A stretch of 54,154 bases of DNA from Opitutia bacterium (GTDB taxonomy: Bacteria; Verrucomicrobiota; Verrucomicrobiia; Opitutales; Opitutaceae). The position numbers and the translations under genes were made by a program. The notes under the pieces were generated by a model, which was not told where the DNA came from, did no database searches, and saw only the letters and a list, made by a program, of their open reading frames with translations. This document shows positions 8,057 to 16,043 of the stretch, piece after piece (the stretch's first letter is position 1; each line of letters begins with the position of its first letter). The DNA is taken from NCBI GenBank assembly GCA_016199925.1, contig JACQFT010000052.1:1-54154 (forward strand), given 5' to 3'.

Positions 8057-9178
8057 ATGGCCGCCCCCAAAATCCTCGTCGTCGACGACCAGCCGATCAA
8101 CGTCCAACTGCTCAAACGCAAACTCGAACGCGAGGGCATGGAGGTCGCCACCTCCTACTCCGGGATCGAGGCGCTCGGTCTTGTCGCCGCGAACAAACCC
8201 GACCTCATCCTCCTCGACGTCATGATGCCCGACATGGACGGCATCGAAGTCTGCCAACGCCTGCAGGCCGACCCGGAGACCAAGGGCATCCCCGTCATCT
8301 TCATCACCGCCCGCACCTCGAAGGAGGGCAAGATCGAGGGCCTCGGCGTCGGCGCCGTCGACTACATCACCAAGCCCATCGATCTCGACGAAACCCTCGC
8401 GCGCGTGCAGACGCAGCTGCGTTTCGTCCACATCAACCGCGAGCTCGTTGACCTGCAGCGCCGCCTCGGCGAATCCCGCCGCTCCGCGACGCTCGGCGCC
8501 GTCACGCAGGGCATCGCGCACAACCTGAACAATCTCCTCGGCGTCGTCATCGGTTACGTCGACCTCATCAAGGCCTACCACGAGAAACCCGAACTCGTGA
8601 AGAAAAACGCCCAGCATCTCGAGGACGCCGTCAGCCGCATCGTCGGCATCATCAAGCAACTCACCGGCCTCGTCGTCAAAAACCGCCCGCCGCTCCTCAA
8701 GACCGGACTGCCGCGTCTCCTCGAAAACTCGGTCCGCCGCTATCAGACCGAATACAAGATCGACCAGCCCGTCACGATCCAGAATGCCGCCGGCGACATT
8801 GCCATCGAGACCAACCCCGAGGTTTTTGAAGAGGCCCTCTCCAAGCTCCTCATCAACGCCTGGGAAAGCTACCACGACGCGCCGGACGACCGGCGCCCGA
8901 TCGATCTGCGCACCGAATTCTCCGATCAGGGCGAGGACGGCAAATTCGTCCTCATCCATGTCGAGGACCGCGGCCGCGGCCTCGACCCCGAAGTGCGCGA
9001 CCATGTCTTCGAGCCATTCATCAGCTCCAAGCACACCGTCGGCGTCGGCATGGGCCTCACCGTCGCGCGCCACTCGATGCGCAGCCTTGGCGGCGAAGTC
9101 TCGCTGCTCGACCGCGCCGGCGGCGGCGCCGACTCCACCGTCCGCCACCCGGTCGAACGCAAGTCCCGGCACCACTGA
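8057..9178 (+). CDS. Receiver domain-histidine kinase fusion
   Basis: A 373-residue signalling protein without membrane segments. The N-terminal receiver has the acidic pair at residues 10-11 (VVDDQ), phospho-acceptor Asp54 (LILLDVMMPDMDG), and Lys106 (ITKPID). A short linker leads to a kinase core with His155 in the H-box GIAHNLNNLLG, the N-box Asn267 (LLINAWESY), and the ATP-binding boxes DRGRGLD and GVGMGLTVARHSMRSLGG. The HNLNN H-box resembles the HEFNN type seen in many hybrid kinases. Start ATG 8057 (MAAPKILVVDDQ) is the receiver N-terminus. It stands alone, so its partner is unknown. Confidence 0.9.
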   Translation: MAAPKILVVDDQPINVQLLKRKLEREGMEVATSYSGIEALGLVAANKPDLILLDVMMPDMDGIEVCQRLQADPETKGIPVIFITARTSKEGKIEGLGVGAVDYITKPIDLDETLARVQTQLRFVHINRELVDLQRRLGESRRSATLGAVTQGIAHNLNNLLGVVIGYVDLIKAYHEKPELVKKNAQHLEDAVSRIVGIIKQLTGLVVKNRPPLLKTGLPRLLENSVRRYQTEYKIDQPVTIQNAAGDIAIETNPEVFEEALSKLLINAWESYHDAPDDRRPIDLRTEFSDQGEDGKFVLIHVEDRGRGLDPEVRDHVFEPFISSKHTVGVGMGLTVARHSMRSLGGEVSLLDRAGGGADSTVRHPVERKSRHH

Positions 9179-9265
9179 GCCCGCGCGTCGCCATGCCCGC
9201 CGCCGTGTCCGCATCGCAAGCAGGGGCGCAGACTCGCCGCGTCCTCACCGTGCTAGTTTTCTGCG

Positions 9266-9300
9266 ATGGAGCCGCGGCGCCCTCGCCGCGGTTTTCCGCC
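9266..9300. repeat. Dispersed GC palindrome upstream of proC
   Basis: GGAGCCGCGGCGCCCTCGCC followed by GCGG, the clearest copy of the GC hairpin family also seen at 4738, 6507, 12828 and 41376. It lies 17 bases before the proC start. Confidence 0.65.
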
Positions 9301-9316
9301 TAGCGCCCACTCCGTC

Positions 9317-10126
9317 ATGGCCGCCCCCCAGATCGCTTTCCTCGGCACGGGCAATCTCGCCTCGGCCATCGTCCGCGGCCTCCTCGCCAACAAAGTCTGC
9401 GCGCCCGCCGATCTCGCCGGCACGAGCAAGACCGGCGCTTCCGCGCAGAAGCTCGCCGCTGAAACCGGCCTCACCTTTGAGCCCGATCTGGCGAAACTCC
9501 TCGGCGCCGCCGACACCGTCGTCGTCGCGTTCAAGCCGCAGTCACTCGCTTCGGCCGACGCGCGCCTCGCCGACCTCACTCGCGGCAAACTCGTCATCTC
9601 CGTCCTCGCCGGCAAACGCCTCGCGCGACTCGCGCAGGTTTTCCCGCACGCGCGCAACCTCGTGCGCTTCCTCCCCAACACCCCCTCCGCCATCGGCGCC
9701 GGCATCACCGGCTGGTGCGCCGCCTCTCCGCTCTCGCCGGCCGACCACGCCATCGTTCGATCCGTCCTCGACGCCATCGGCGTCGCCGTCGAAGTCGCCG
9801 AGCCGCACCTCGACGCCATCACCGCACTCGGCGGCAGCGGTCCGGCGTTTCTTTTCGAGTTCGTCGCCGCATTGCGCGAGGGCGGACTCGCCGCCGGCCT
9901 CCCGCCCGACGTCGCCCGGCGGTTCGCCACCGAGACCGTGCTCGGCGCGGCGCGGCTCCTCGCCCGCTCCGGCGCCGACCCCGAGACGCTCCGCGCCCAA
10001 GTTACCTCGCCCAACGGCACGACGCACGCCGGCCTGCAGGTGATGGCCGCCGCAAATTTTCGCGCCACGATGCGCGACACCATCCTCGCCGCCACCCGTC
10101 GCGCCGAGGAACTCGCGAAAGATTGA
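9317..10126 (+). CDS. proC: Pyrroline-5-carboxylate reductase
   Basis: Final step of proline synthesis: NAD(P)H reduction of pyrroline-5-carboxylate. The 269-residue protein has the dinucleotide motif FLGTGNLASAIVRGLL at its N-terminus, the FLPNTPSAIGAGITGW segment, and the family signature ALGGSGPAFLFEFVAALREG. The ending VTSPNGTTHAGLQVM is also typical of ProC. The ATG at 9317 (MAAPQIAFLGTGN) is chosen because upstream in-frame sequence is repeat DNA. Single gene with no obvious operon partner. Identification is secure. Confidence 0.95.
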   Translation: MAAPQIAFLGTGNLASAIVRGLLANKVCAPADLAGTSKTGASAQKLAAETGLTFEPDLAKLLGAADTVVVAFKPQSLASADARLADLTRGKLVISVLAGKRLARLAQVFPHARNLVRFLPNTPSAIGAGITGWCAASPLSPADHAIVRSVLDAIGVAVEVAEPHLDAITALGGSGPAFLFEFVAALREGGLAAGLPPDVARRFATETVLGAARLLARSGADPETLRAQVTSPNGTTHAGLQVMAAANFRATMRDTILAATRRAEELAKD

Positions 10127-10131
10127 GTCTC

Positions 10132-10174
10132 GTGGGCCAGCGAGCTTGCTCGCGCGCCGCGGGACCCGCGTTGG
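10132..10174. repeat. GTGGGCCAGCG-family repeat
   Basis: GTGGGCCAGCGAGCTTGCTC with a GAGCTTGCTCGC hairpin tip, directly after proC. Related to 101-162, 14613-14666 and 38151-38176. The GAGCTTGCTCGC tip is also the tip of the helicase insertion at 46419. Confidence 0.65.
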
Positions 10175-10208
10175 CTAAGAGACATCCTCGATGTCCGTCG
10201 GCTATCCC

Positions 10209-10280
10209 GTAGCCACAGGCCTCCGTGCCTGTGAGGCTTGATTCTTCGCTCAAACGGCAGGCAGGGACGCCTGCCGCTAC
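10209..10280 (+). repeat. GTAGCCACAGGCC / GGCAGGCGTCC repeat
   Basis: The left arm GTAGCCACAGGCCTCCGTGC and right arm GCAGGGACGCCTGCCGCTAC each form a small hairpin. The same pair, with the same ends but a different middle, occurs in reverse orientation at 51436-51508. Both copies are intergenic. Confidence 0.75.
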
Positions 10281-10308
10281 AGTTCGCTCTTCTCGTCTCT
10301 GGAAATTT

Positions 10309-10340
10309 ATCCGTGATTATCCGTGTCATCCGTGGTTAAA
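10309..10340. repeat. Short ATCCGTG tandem tract
   Basis: Three near-tandem ATCCGTG units followed by GTTAAAA, ending 10 bases before hldD. A degenerate relative is at 14728-14757, also just upstream of a start codon. Possibly part of the 5' untranslated region; no role can be shown. Confidence 0.5.
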
Positions 10341-10350
10341 AATTCTGCCA

Positions 10351-11394
10351 ATGTCCTCCCTCACCCACGGCCGCATCCTCGTCACCGGCGGCGCCGGCTT
10401 CATCGGCAGCGCCCTCGTCTGGGCGCTCAACCGCCGCGGCTTCACCGACATCGTCGTCGCCGACTTTCTCGAGACGGACAAGAAATGGCAGGACGCCGTG
10501 CCACTCAGCCTCGGCGCCGACGAGAAACGCAAAAATCTCGCGCCGCTGAAATTCGCCGATTTCGTCGAAGCCGACGAGTTGCGCGCGCGCCTTGCCGTGA
10601 ACCCGCGCGCCTACGGCCCCATCGGCACCGTCTTCCATCTCGGCGCCTGCTCCTCCACCACCGAGAACAACGACGCCTACCTCGACGACATCAACCTCGC
10701 CTACACGACCGACCTTGCGCAGTGGGCGTTGCAGGAGCAGGCGCGTTTCATCTACGCGTCCTCCGCCGCGACTTACGGCGACGGTTCCGCCGGCATGGAC
10801 GACCGCTCCGCCGACCTCGCCCGCCTCCAACCGCTCAACAAATACGGCCGCTCGAAACATCGCTTCGACCAGCACGCGCAGCAAGCCGGCTGGCTTAACC
10901 GCATCGTCGGCGTGAAGTATTTCAACGTCTTCGGCCCGAACGAAGATCACAAAGGCGAGATGCGCTCGCTCGTCCACAAGGCCGTCGGCCAGATCCTCGC
11001 GACCGGCCAACTGCGTCTCTTTAAGAGCCACCGCCCCGACTACCGCGACGGCGAGCAGCAGCGCGATTTCCTCTACGTGAAGGACGCCGTGGAGATGACG
11101 CTCCACTTCGCCGAGCACGCCCCCATCGCCGCCGGCCTCTACAACCTCGGCTCCGGCGAGGCCAACACCTGGCTCGCGCTCGCCGACGCGATCTTCGCCG
11201 CGATGGGTCGCCCGCGAAACGTCGAGTTCATCGAGATGCCTGCCGTGTTGCGCGACAAATACCAATACTTCACCCGCGCCGACATCGCGAAACTCCGCGC
11301 CACCGGCTACTCGCGTCCGATGACGCCGCTCGCCGACGCCGTGCGCGACTACGTGCAAGGCTACCTCCTACCCCGCAAAAAACTCGGCGCCTGA
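10351..11394 (+). CDS. hldD: ADP-L-glycero-D-manno-heptose 6-epimerase
   Basis: Last step in making ADP-L-glycero-beta-D-manno-heptose for the inner core of lipopolysaccharide. The 347-residue extended short-chain dehydrogenase has TGGAGFIGSALVW at its N-terminus, HLGACSSTTENNDAY, the serine in IYASSAATYG, and the YxxxK pair in NKYGRSKHRFD. VKYFNVFGPNEDHKGEMRS is characteristic of HldD. The ATG at 10351 (MSSLTHGRILVTGG) is chosen; upstream in-frame sequence is repeat. Two other genes of the pathway, the hldE kinase and gmhB, lie at 17.6-19.1 kb, so the pathway is split here. Confidence 0.93.
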   Translation: MSSLTHGRILVTGGAGFIGSALVWALNRRGFTDIVVADFLETDKKWQDAVPLSLGADEKRKNLAPLKFADFVEADELRARLAVNPRAYGPIGTVFHLGACSSTTENNDAYLDDINLAYTTDLAQWALQEQARFIYASSAATYGDGSAGMDDRSADLARLQPLNKYGRSKHRFDQHAQQAGWLNRIVGVKYFNVFGPNEDHKGEMRSLVHKAVGQILATGQLRLFKSHRPDYRDGEQQRDFLYVKDAVEMTLHFAEHAPIAAGLYNLGSGEANTWLALADAIFAAMGRPRNVEFIEMPAVLRDKYQYFTRADIAKLRATGYSRPMTPLADAVRDYVQGYLLPRKKLGA

Positions 11395-11483
11395 GCCGCC
11401 CGCGCCCGCCCGCGCCCGCCCGCGCGCGGAGCACCGAGCCGTGGTGGGCCCGGGGTTTTCGGACGCCGCGCTCCGCCGCCCCG

Positions 11484-12692
11484 TCAAGTCGCCGCCGCCC
11501 GCCGCCCTGCCGCCGTTTCTTCGGGCTGCTTTTCTTTCGGTTTCTCGGCCGGGCGGTCGGCCGGGGCTGGCGCTTTCGGCTGGACGCCGGCTTCGGGCGG
11601 CGGCGGCGCCTGCGGCTGGTCGGCGGCGCCGGGCGGCGGAGGCTCCCTTGGTTGGTCGACGGCGGCCGGGGCCGGTTCCTCCGGCTGCCGCGGGGCCTCG
11701 TCGGCCTTCGGTTTCGCCGGCTTCGATTCTTCGGGGAGAAGCTCCGCCGGCTTCGCCTCCTCCGGGCTCGCGGCGGCGGGCTCGGCCGCCTTGAGCTCCG
11801 GGTCCGTCGCTTTCGGCTCGTCGGCCTTCGGCGCAGCCGTGCTCGGGTCTCCGCTCTGCGGCGCGCCGGATTTGGGGTCATCCGTTTTCGCCTCCGGGGT
11901 TGCCGGCGCAGCGGGGTGCGCCTCGTCAGCTTTCGGCGCGTCGGGCTTGAGCTCCTCCACCTTTCGCTCCTCGGGCCAGCCGCCGGGGCGCGCGAAAAGA
12001 TCGGCGCGCATTTTCTTCGGGTTCGGCTCCATCTTGTCGATGAGCGTCGTGTAGATGGCGCGGCCGTTGGTGCGAGCTTCGATCTTGTGCGGAAACATGA
12101 CCCCGGCGACCGGCCGGAAATCCTTGAAGTAGGTGTCGATCACGGCGCGGCGCTCCTGCACGATGCGGTAGGTCATGCGCCGCACGATCTCGCTGGTCTC
12201 GGCGTCGACCCACAGAAAACAGAGGTCGTCGCTCGGGCTCATCACGAGGAGTTTGTGCGCCGCGCGGCCTTCGACCTCGTCCTCGCCCGCGTAGTCGACG
12301 GTGTAGTGCTTGGCGGCGAAATCGACGAGCGGATCGTCGAAGTCGGCATTGGCGACAAACTCGCGCGCCTCGCTGCCGGTCATCAGTTGCGGGGCGCCGC
12401 CCTCGACCTCCGAGTGGCTCGTCCACGGTGGATGCACCCCGTCATAGACCTGCACTAGCCGCCGGCTGGGCGTGGAGCTCTCGATGCGCAACCGGTCGGG
12501 TCGCTGCGCCCACATGGTGAACGGCACTTCCTGGTCGCCGATGAACGTCCGGCCGACGGCGCGGTAGGCCGTCAGCTTGGCCAGCTTGGCGCCGGCGCGC
12601 TCGGCATGCCGCTGCGCGATCTCCGCGCCGGTCTGCGCCGCCGCCACGCCCGCGAGGAGCAATCCCGCCATGAGGCCGAAAAACCAGCGCAT
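11484..12692 (-). CDS. LolA/RseB-like exported protein with Pro-Ala-Lys-Glu-rich tail
   Basis: A 402-residue protein with a signal peptide at residues 1-19 (MRWFFGLMAGLLLAGVAAAQ). Residues 20-230 look like the LolA/MucB lipoprotein-carrier fold: AYRAVGRTFIGDQEVPFTMW, RIESSTPSRRLVQVYDG, then HKLLVMSPSDDLCFLWVDAE and RPVAGVMFPHKIEA. From about residue 245 to the end the chain is low-complexity Pro/Ala/Lys/Glu/Asp, with loose PKADEPKATDPE-like units. Such tails are often flexible or bind cell wall. Assignment to the fold rests on strand pattern only, and the lipid partner is unknown. Divergent from a small gene at 12965. Confidence 0.7.
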   Translation of the reverse strand: MRWFFGLMAGLLLAGVAAAQTGAEIAQRHAERAGAKLAKLTAYRAVGRTFIGDQEVPFTMWAQRPDRLRIESSTPSRRLVQVYDGVHPPWTSHSEVEGGAPQLMTGSEAREFVANADFDDPLVDFAAKHYTVDYAGEDEVEGRAAHKLLVMSPSDDLCFLWVDAETSEIVRRMTYRIVQERRAVIDTYFKDFRPVAGVMFPHKIEARTNGRAIYTTLIDKMEPNPKKMRADLFARPGGWPEERKVEELKPDAPKADEAHPAAPATPEAKTDDPKSGAPQSGDPSTAAPKADEPKATDPELKAAEPAAASPEEAKPAELLPEESKPAKPKADEAPRQPEEPAPAAVDQPREPPPPGAADQPQAPPPPEAGVQPKAPAPADRPAEKPKEKQPEETAAGRRAAAT

Positions 12693-12827
12693 GACACGTC
12701 ATGCTGCGAAACTTCGCGGCGCCGTCCAATCATTCCGGCGGCGCGGATCCGGCTGCCGGCTTGCGCCCGCCGGGCGCGCGCAAGCTCGCGGCCCCACGCC
12801 CAACCGTGCCCGGGGCCCTCCGAAGCG

Positions 12828-12864
12828 ATGGGGACGCGGCGCCCTCGCCGCGTTTCCGGTCCGT
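12828..12864. repeat. Dispersed GC palindrome
   Basis: GGGGACGCGGCGCCCTCGCC then GCGTTTCC, another copy of the GC hairpin family (compare 4738 and 9266). It is the main recognisable element in the 272-base gap between the LolA-like gene and the next start. Confidence 0.6.
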
Positions 12865-12964
12865 GCCGAGGGGAGAACCTCGGCGGAGCGAGCCGCTTCG
12901 CCCGACCAGTTTCGCTCCCGCGCCCGGGCTTGCGGTCGGGGGCGGACGCGTTACCAGTAGCGCC

Positions 12965-13204
12965 ATGGAATTTGGTTGGTGGAAAAAATTCGAGGACGGG
13001 AAAAAATACCAGATGCTGGTCGAGGTGTTTGGCCGGACGATCACCTGGAGCCGCAAGCACGGGCACCACACTTCCTGGGAACCCTACCCCGATCCCACCG
13101 ACGAAGACTGGGACAAGCTGATCGGCGAGGCCGAACGCCGCGTGCCGCGCCGCCTCTTCTCGCAAAAGCAGTTCGAGTTTATCGTCAGCCAGCGCCCGAA
13201 GTGA
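12965..13204 (+). CDS. Small hypothetical protein
   Basis: A 79-residue soluble protein rich in Trp, Lys and Asp, beginning MEFGWWKKFEDGKKYQMLVE. No family recognised. The ATG at 12965 is chosen because upstream in-frame codons run through repeat DNA. Its last 20 bases overlap the 3' end of the Nudix gene on the other strand. The hydrophilic, non-repetitive sequence with several aromatic residues looks like a real folded protein rather than a chance frame. Confidence 0.55.
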   Translation: MEFGWWKKFEDGKKYQMLVEVFGRTITWSRKHGHHTSWEPYPDPTDEDWDKLIGEAERRVPRRLFSQKQFEFIVSQRPK

Positions 13205-13712
13205 GCCGCGAGCGGGCGCCCCGCCAGACCAGGGCGAAGGCGCTCGCGAAATCCGCCGGCCGCTCCGCCAGCCACCGGTCGATCTCCGCCGGCGCGAACC
13301 AGTCGCCGCGCGCGATCTCGTCGGCCTGCAGCGTGAACGGCCCTTCGGCCTCGACGCGGTAAACCCAGACAAATTCCCGGCCCGTGTCGGCACACGCCTT
13401 GATCTTGAACAGGCGCTGCGGCGCGCGCGCCGGCCGGCAGCCGAGTTCCTCTTCGAGTTCGCGCAGCGCCGTGCCGTCGTAGTCCTCGCCCGCGCCGACA
13501 TGGCCGGCGGCCGAGGAATCCCACGCGCCGGGAAACAGATCCTTGGCGAGGGAACGCTGGTGCAGAAAGACGCGCCCTGCGCGGTTCACGACGAGCAGAT
13601 GCACCGCGCGGTGCCGCCAGCCGCGCGCGTGGACTTCGCGTCGCGGCGCCTGCCCGGTCACGCGGTCGTGCGCATCGACGACGTCGAACGGTTCTTCGAG
13701 ATTCTGCGCCAC
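13185..13712 (-). CDS. Nudix hydrolase
   Basis: A 175-residue Nudix protein that should hydrolyse a nucleoside-diphosphate-linked or isoprenoid-type substrate. The complete Nudix box is in GHVGAGEDYDGTALRELEEE, followed by LG. The layout FDVVDAHDRVTGQAPRREVH, then VHLLVVNRAGRVFLHQRS, resembles the YfcD/IPP-isomerase-like branch. The GTG at 13712 (VAQNLEEPFDVVD) is preferred. A TTG at 13766 would add 18 residues and overlap the FKBP gene. Substrate cannot be deduced. Confidence 0.85.
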   Translation of the reverse strand: MAQNLEEPFDVVDAHDRVTGQAPRREVHARGWRHRAVHLLVVNRAGRVFLHQRSLAKDLFPGAWDSSAAGHVGAGEDYDGTALRELEEELGCRPARAPQRLFKIKACADTGREFVWVYRVEAEGPFTLQADEIARGDWFAPAEIDRWLAERPADFASAFALVWRGARSRLTSGAG

Positions 13713-13737
13713 GACAGACCGGACCGGGCGGACCGGT

Positions 13738-14490
13738 TCACTTGATGCCAAGCAGCTCGACTTCAAAAATCAGGGCCGAGTTGGGCGGGATGTTGCCCGA
13801 CCCGCGCGGGCCGTAGCCGAGCGCCGGGGGGATGTAGAGTTTCCACTTGTCGCCGACGGACATCAGTTGCAACGCCTTGGTCCAGCCCGGAATCACGCCG
13901 TTGACGGGAAACTGGACGGGCTGGCCGCGCTGCACCGAGCTGTCGAAGATCGTGCCGTCGGGCAAGGTGCCGTGGTAGTGGACTTCGACGGTGTCGGTTA
14001 GCTTCGGCTTCCGGCCGGTGCCGCTCTTGAGCACCTCGTATTGCAGGCCCGAGAGCGTGGTCTTCACGCCGGGGCGCTTGCAGTTTTGTTCCAGAAACGC
14101 TTTCGCGCCGGCGAGATTGGCTTCACCGGCCTTCGCCTGCTCCGCCACGATCTTCTCGCGCAACGCCGCGAACGCCGCCTGCAGCTCGCCCTCGGGGATG
14201 CGCGACTTCGCCTTGCCGAGGCCGTCGGCGAGGCCCGCGCCCGCCGCTTCGGCGTCGGCCTTGAAGCCCGGCTGCCGCGCGAGGTCGGCGCCGAGATTGT
14301 AGGCGGCGCCGTAACTCACCTTTTGTTCGACCGACTGGAACGCCGCCTTGGCGGCCGGAGGTTTGCCGGCGGCCTCCTTCGCCTCTTTGCCGCAACCGGC
14401 GAGGCCAAGGGCAAACCCCAACGCCGCGAGAGCGGCCGTGGCGGAAAATAAACGGGCGGGCAGGACGACGGAGCGGGAGCGGGAAGACAT
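13738..14490 (-). CDS. FKBP-type peptidyl-prolyl isomerase lipoprotein
   Basis: Catalyses cis-trans isomerisation of proline bonds in envelope proteins. The 250-residue precursor has a lipoprotein signal with lipobox LAGC at about residues 30-33. An FkpA/Mip-like N-terminal helical domain follows (SVEQKVSYGAAYNLGADLAR). The FKBP domain, about residues 155-250, has VEVHYHGTLPDGTIFDSS, GVIPGWTKALQLMSVGDKWK and IPPALGYGPRGSGNIPPNS. The ATG at 14490 (MSSRSRSVVLPARL) starts the signal peptide. A longer frame upstream reads through repeat DNA. The envelope location is inferred from the lipobox. Confidence 0.92.
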   Translation of the reverse strand: MSSRSRSVVLPARLFSATAALAALGFALGLAGCGKEAKEAAGKPPAAKAAFQSVEQKVSYGAAYNLGADLARQPGFKADAEAAGAGLADGLGKAKSRIPEGELQAAFAALREKIVAEQAKAGEANLAGAKAFLEQNCKRPGVKTTLSGLQYEVLKSGTGRKPKLTDTVEVHYHGTLPDGTIFDSSVQRGQPVQFPVNGVIPGWTKALQLMSVGDKWKLYIPPALGYGPRGSGNIPPNSALIFEVELLGIK

Positions 14491-14574
14491 GGGAGAGAGG
14501 CATGACTCATACGGTCTGGCGGCGCGGTGACAAGGCCGGGATTGCCAAAAAAACCACCCGCCCGCCGGCAAAGC

Positions 14575-14700
14575 GCAGGGCTTTCCGGTTTGCTCGCGCC
14601 AACGGTTCCCCCGTGGGCCAGCGCGCTGGCGCATGCCAAGCCGCGCGCGCATGCGCGCTGGCCCACACTAACGAAACCAAACCGGAGAACCGTGGCGGCA
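14575..14700. repeat. Composite repeat between divergent genes
   Basis: Contains the inverted pair GTGGGCCAGCGCGCTGGCGC (14613) facing GCATGCGCGCTGGCCCAC (ending 14666). It is flanked by GGCTTTCCGGTTTG and CGAAACCAAACCGGAGAACC. The same outer arms recur at 53345-53425 with a different middle, on the way to another start codon. The remainder of the gap to 14774 holds a degenerate ATCCGTG tract at 14728. Confidence 0.65.
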
Positions 14701-14774
14701 AAACGACCCGGCTCGTTATTTCGCTTGGTCATCCGCATCCGTCCGTGTAGTCCGTGACCCTTCCCCATTTCCCT

Positions 14775-15260
14775 ATGGCCAAAATTGAAGTCAGTCAGGT
14801 TGCCGAGATCCTCAAGAAGCACAAACTCGACCCCTCCGTCCTGCGCGAGATCGTCGAAGAGATGAACGAAATCACCGCGCCCGCCGCGGACGAGGACCTC
14901 AAACCGCCCGCGCCGAAGAAACAGTTCGTCATCGTCCTCTCCGACATGGAAGGCAAGTTGCCCAAGAAGGATCTCACCGGCTGGGTCGTGCAGATCGCGG
15001 AAAACGCCAGCCCCTTCTCGACCACCGACCGCATTTTTAAGGGCGCCTACGATTTCAACGCGTCGAAGAAAGGCCGCCTCTTGCCCGTGAAATCCATCGG
15101 CGAAGCCCTCGAGAGTGCGAGCGCCAAGTATTTCAAGGAGTCCGAGCTCTGGGTGAAGACCAAGCTCCCCGTCGCCGTCGTCGTGACCGACAACATCCTC
15201 CCGAAAGACGAATTCAAAACGGAGAAAGTCGACCGCCGCCGGAAGCTCGACGAGGCGTGA
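14775..15260 (+). CDS. Conserved-looking hypothetical protein
   Basis: A 161-residue soluble protein beginning MAKIEVSQVAEILKKHKLDP. The first 45 residues look helical (EILKKHKLDPSVLREIVEEM). The rest is an alpha/beta domain (KKQFVIVLSDMEGKLPKKDL, GWVVQIAENASPF, PVAVVVTDNILPKDEF). I do not recognise the family. The ATG at 14775 is used; an upstream in-frame GTG at 14754 would add seven residues. It is directly followed by a toxin-antitoxin pair, starting one base after its stop, but the functional link is doubtful. Confidence 0.65.
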   Translation: MAKIEVSQVAEILKKHKLDPSVLREIVEEMNEITAPAADEDLKPPAPKKQFVIVLSDMEGKLPKKDLTGWVVQIAENASPFSTTDRIFKGAYDFNASKKGRLLPVKSIGEALESASAKYFKESELWVKTKLPVAVVVTDNILPKDEFKTEKVDRRRKLDEA

Positions 15261-15261
15261 G

Positions 15262-15531
15262 TTGGCGCGAGCCCCGCTGTCGACGCGTGGCCGAATCCGA
15301 ATCAGTTTTCCGCCGAGGACTCTCGCCGACTTTCCCCAGCTCAAGCGACTGCCCGCGCGGCAGCGTCTCAAGTTGGCCGAGCAACTCTGGGATTCGGCCG
15401 CCAGCGACTCGCTGCCCGTGCCGGAGCGCCACAAACGCCCGCTCCGCTCGCGGCGCAAGGCCTACGAAGCGGGCAAGGTCGCGACGCTCTCGATGGTTGA
15501 GTTGAAGAAGTCGATCCAGCGCCGCAAATGA
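15262..15531 (+). CDS. Addiction-module antitoxin, TIGR02574-like
   Basis: An 89-residue protein whose core, RLPARQRLKLAEQLWDSAAS followed by RSRRKAYEAGKVATLSMVEL, fits the short addiction-module antitoxins paired with ParE-type toxins. Members of that family typically run 60-80 residues with a LAExLWDS motif, present here. The start is uncertain: the only in-frame initiator is TTG at 15262, and the first 20 residues are probably not conserved. Its TGA overlaps the toxin ATG by four bases (ATGA), a classic coupled arrangement. Likely represses its own promoter with the toxin. Confidence 0.7.
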   Translation: MARAPLSTRGRIRISFPPRTLADFPQLKRLPARQRLKLAEQLWDSAASDSLPVPERHKRPLRSRRKAYEAGKVATLSMVELKKSIQRRK

Positions 15532-16043
15532 ACAGCCGGCCCGTGGTCGCGTTGCAACCGGTCGGTGACGACGTGCAACTGGCCTTTGATTTTTTCGCGA
15601 CACACTCCAGCCGTGGAGCCGACCAACTTCTTGAGCGTTACTTTGAAGTAACTGATCAAATCGCTCTCAGTCCACGGAGCTGCGCGATAAAATTTGACGA
15701 CTATCGTCGCGCTCTGGTCCCGAAAAACGACTTCGTCATCTATTATTTTGTCGAGGCTGAACGCTCCGTCATCGTCGCCGTCATCAACGCCCGCCGGCAT
15801 CCGAGGTTGACTAGAGGTTTCGTGCAGGCCCGCCGAGGCCAAACCTTGCTCTCTCACCGCAGACCGGCCGCCTCGGGCTTGAGGCCGCGGGCTTTCAGCG
15901 CTTCGGCGAGAGCCTTGAGATCGAGCTTGTCGCCGGGCTTCACGCCGTTGGCCTTGAACCAGCCTTGGTTCATCTCGAGACAGAATTGGATGTTGCGGCT
16001 GCGCGAGCTCACCGAGCGCTCGTCGAGCGGATACATCGGGTAG
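15528..16043 (+). CDS. ParE/RelE-superfamily toxin with abnormal C-terminal read-through
   Basis: Residues 1-92 match the ParE/RelE pattern: DDVQLAFDFFATHSSRGADQ, LERYFEVTDQIALSPRSCAI, YRRALVPKNDFVIYYFVEAE, VIVAVINARRHPR. Family members usually end within a few residues of this arginine-rich strand. Here the frame runs on for about 79 more residues, and roughly the last 63 codons are antisense to the DUF192 gene. The normal stop has probably been lost by mutation or a small indel near 15807. The extension is unlikely to be selected. Toxin target (gyrase or ribosome) unknown; the product may be inactive. Confidence 0.65.
   Translation: MNSRPVVALQPVGDDVQLAFDFFATHSSRGADQLLERYFEVTDQIALSPRSCAIKFDDYRRALVPKNDFVIYYFVEAERSVIVAVINARRHPRLTRGFVQARRGQTLLSHRRPAASGLRPRAFSASARALRSSLSPGFTPLALNQPWFISRQNWMLRLRELTERSSSGYIG

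Noticed and set aside
10309-10340. ATCCGTG tandem as a replication-initiator (DnaA-type) cluster
   Set aside because: Units are only seven bases, do not match the DnaA box, and recur as a dispersed tract at 14728.
13185-13766. Longer Nudix start at TTG 13766
   Set aside because: It overlaps the FKBP gene and adds 18 residues before the first conserved strand; GTG 13712 fits better.
14575-14700. Possible CRISPR-like array
   Set aside because: The repeated GCGCTGG and CATGC words are the arms of one hairpin, not equal repeats with unique spacers.
15262-16043. A defence island around the toxin-antitoxin pair
   Set aside because: Neighbours on both sides are envelope or housekeeping genes, and no phage-defence genes are visible.
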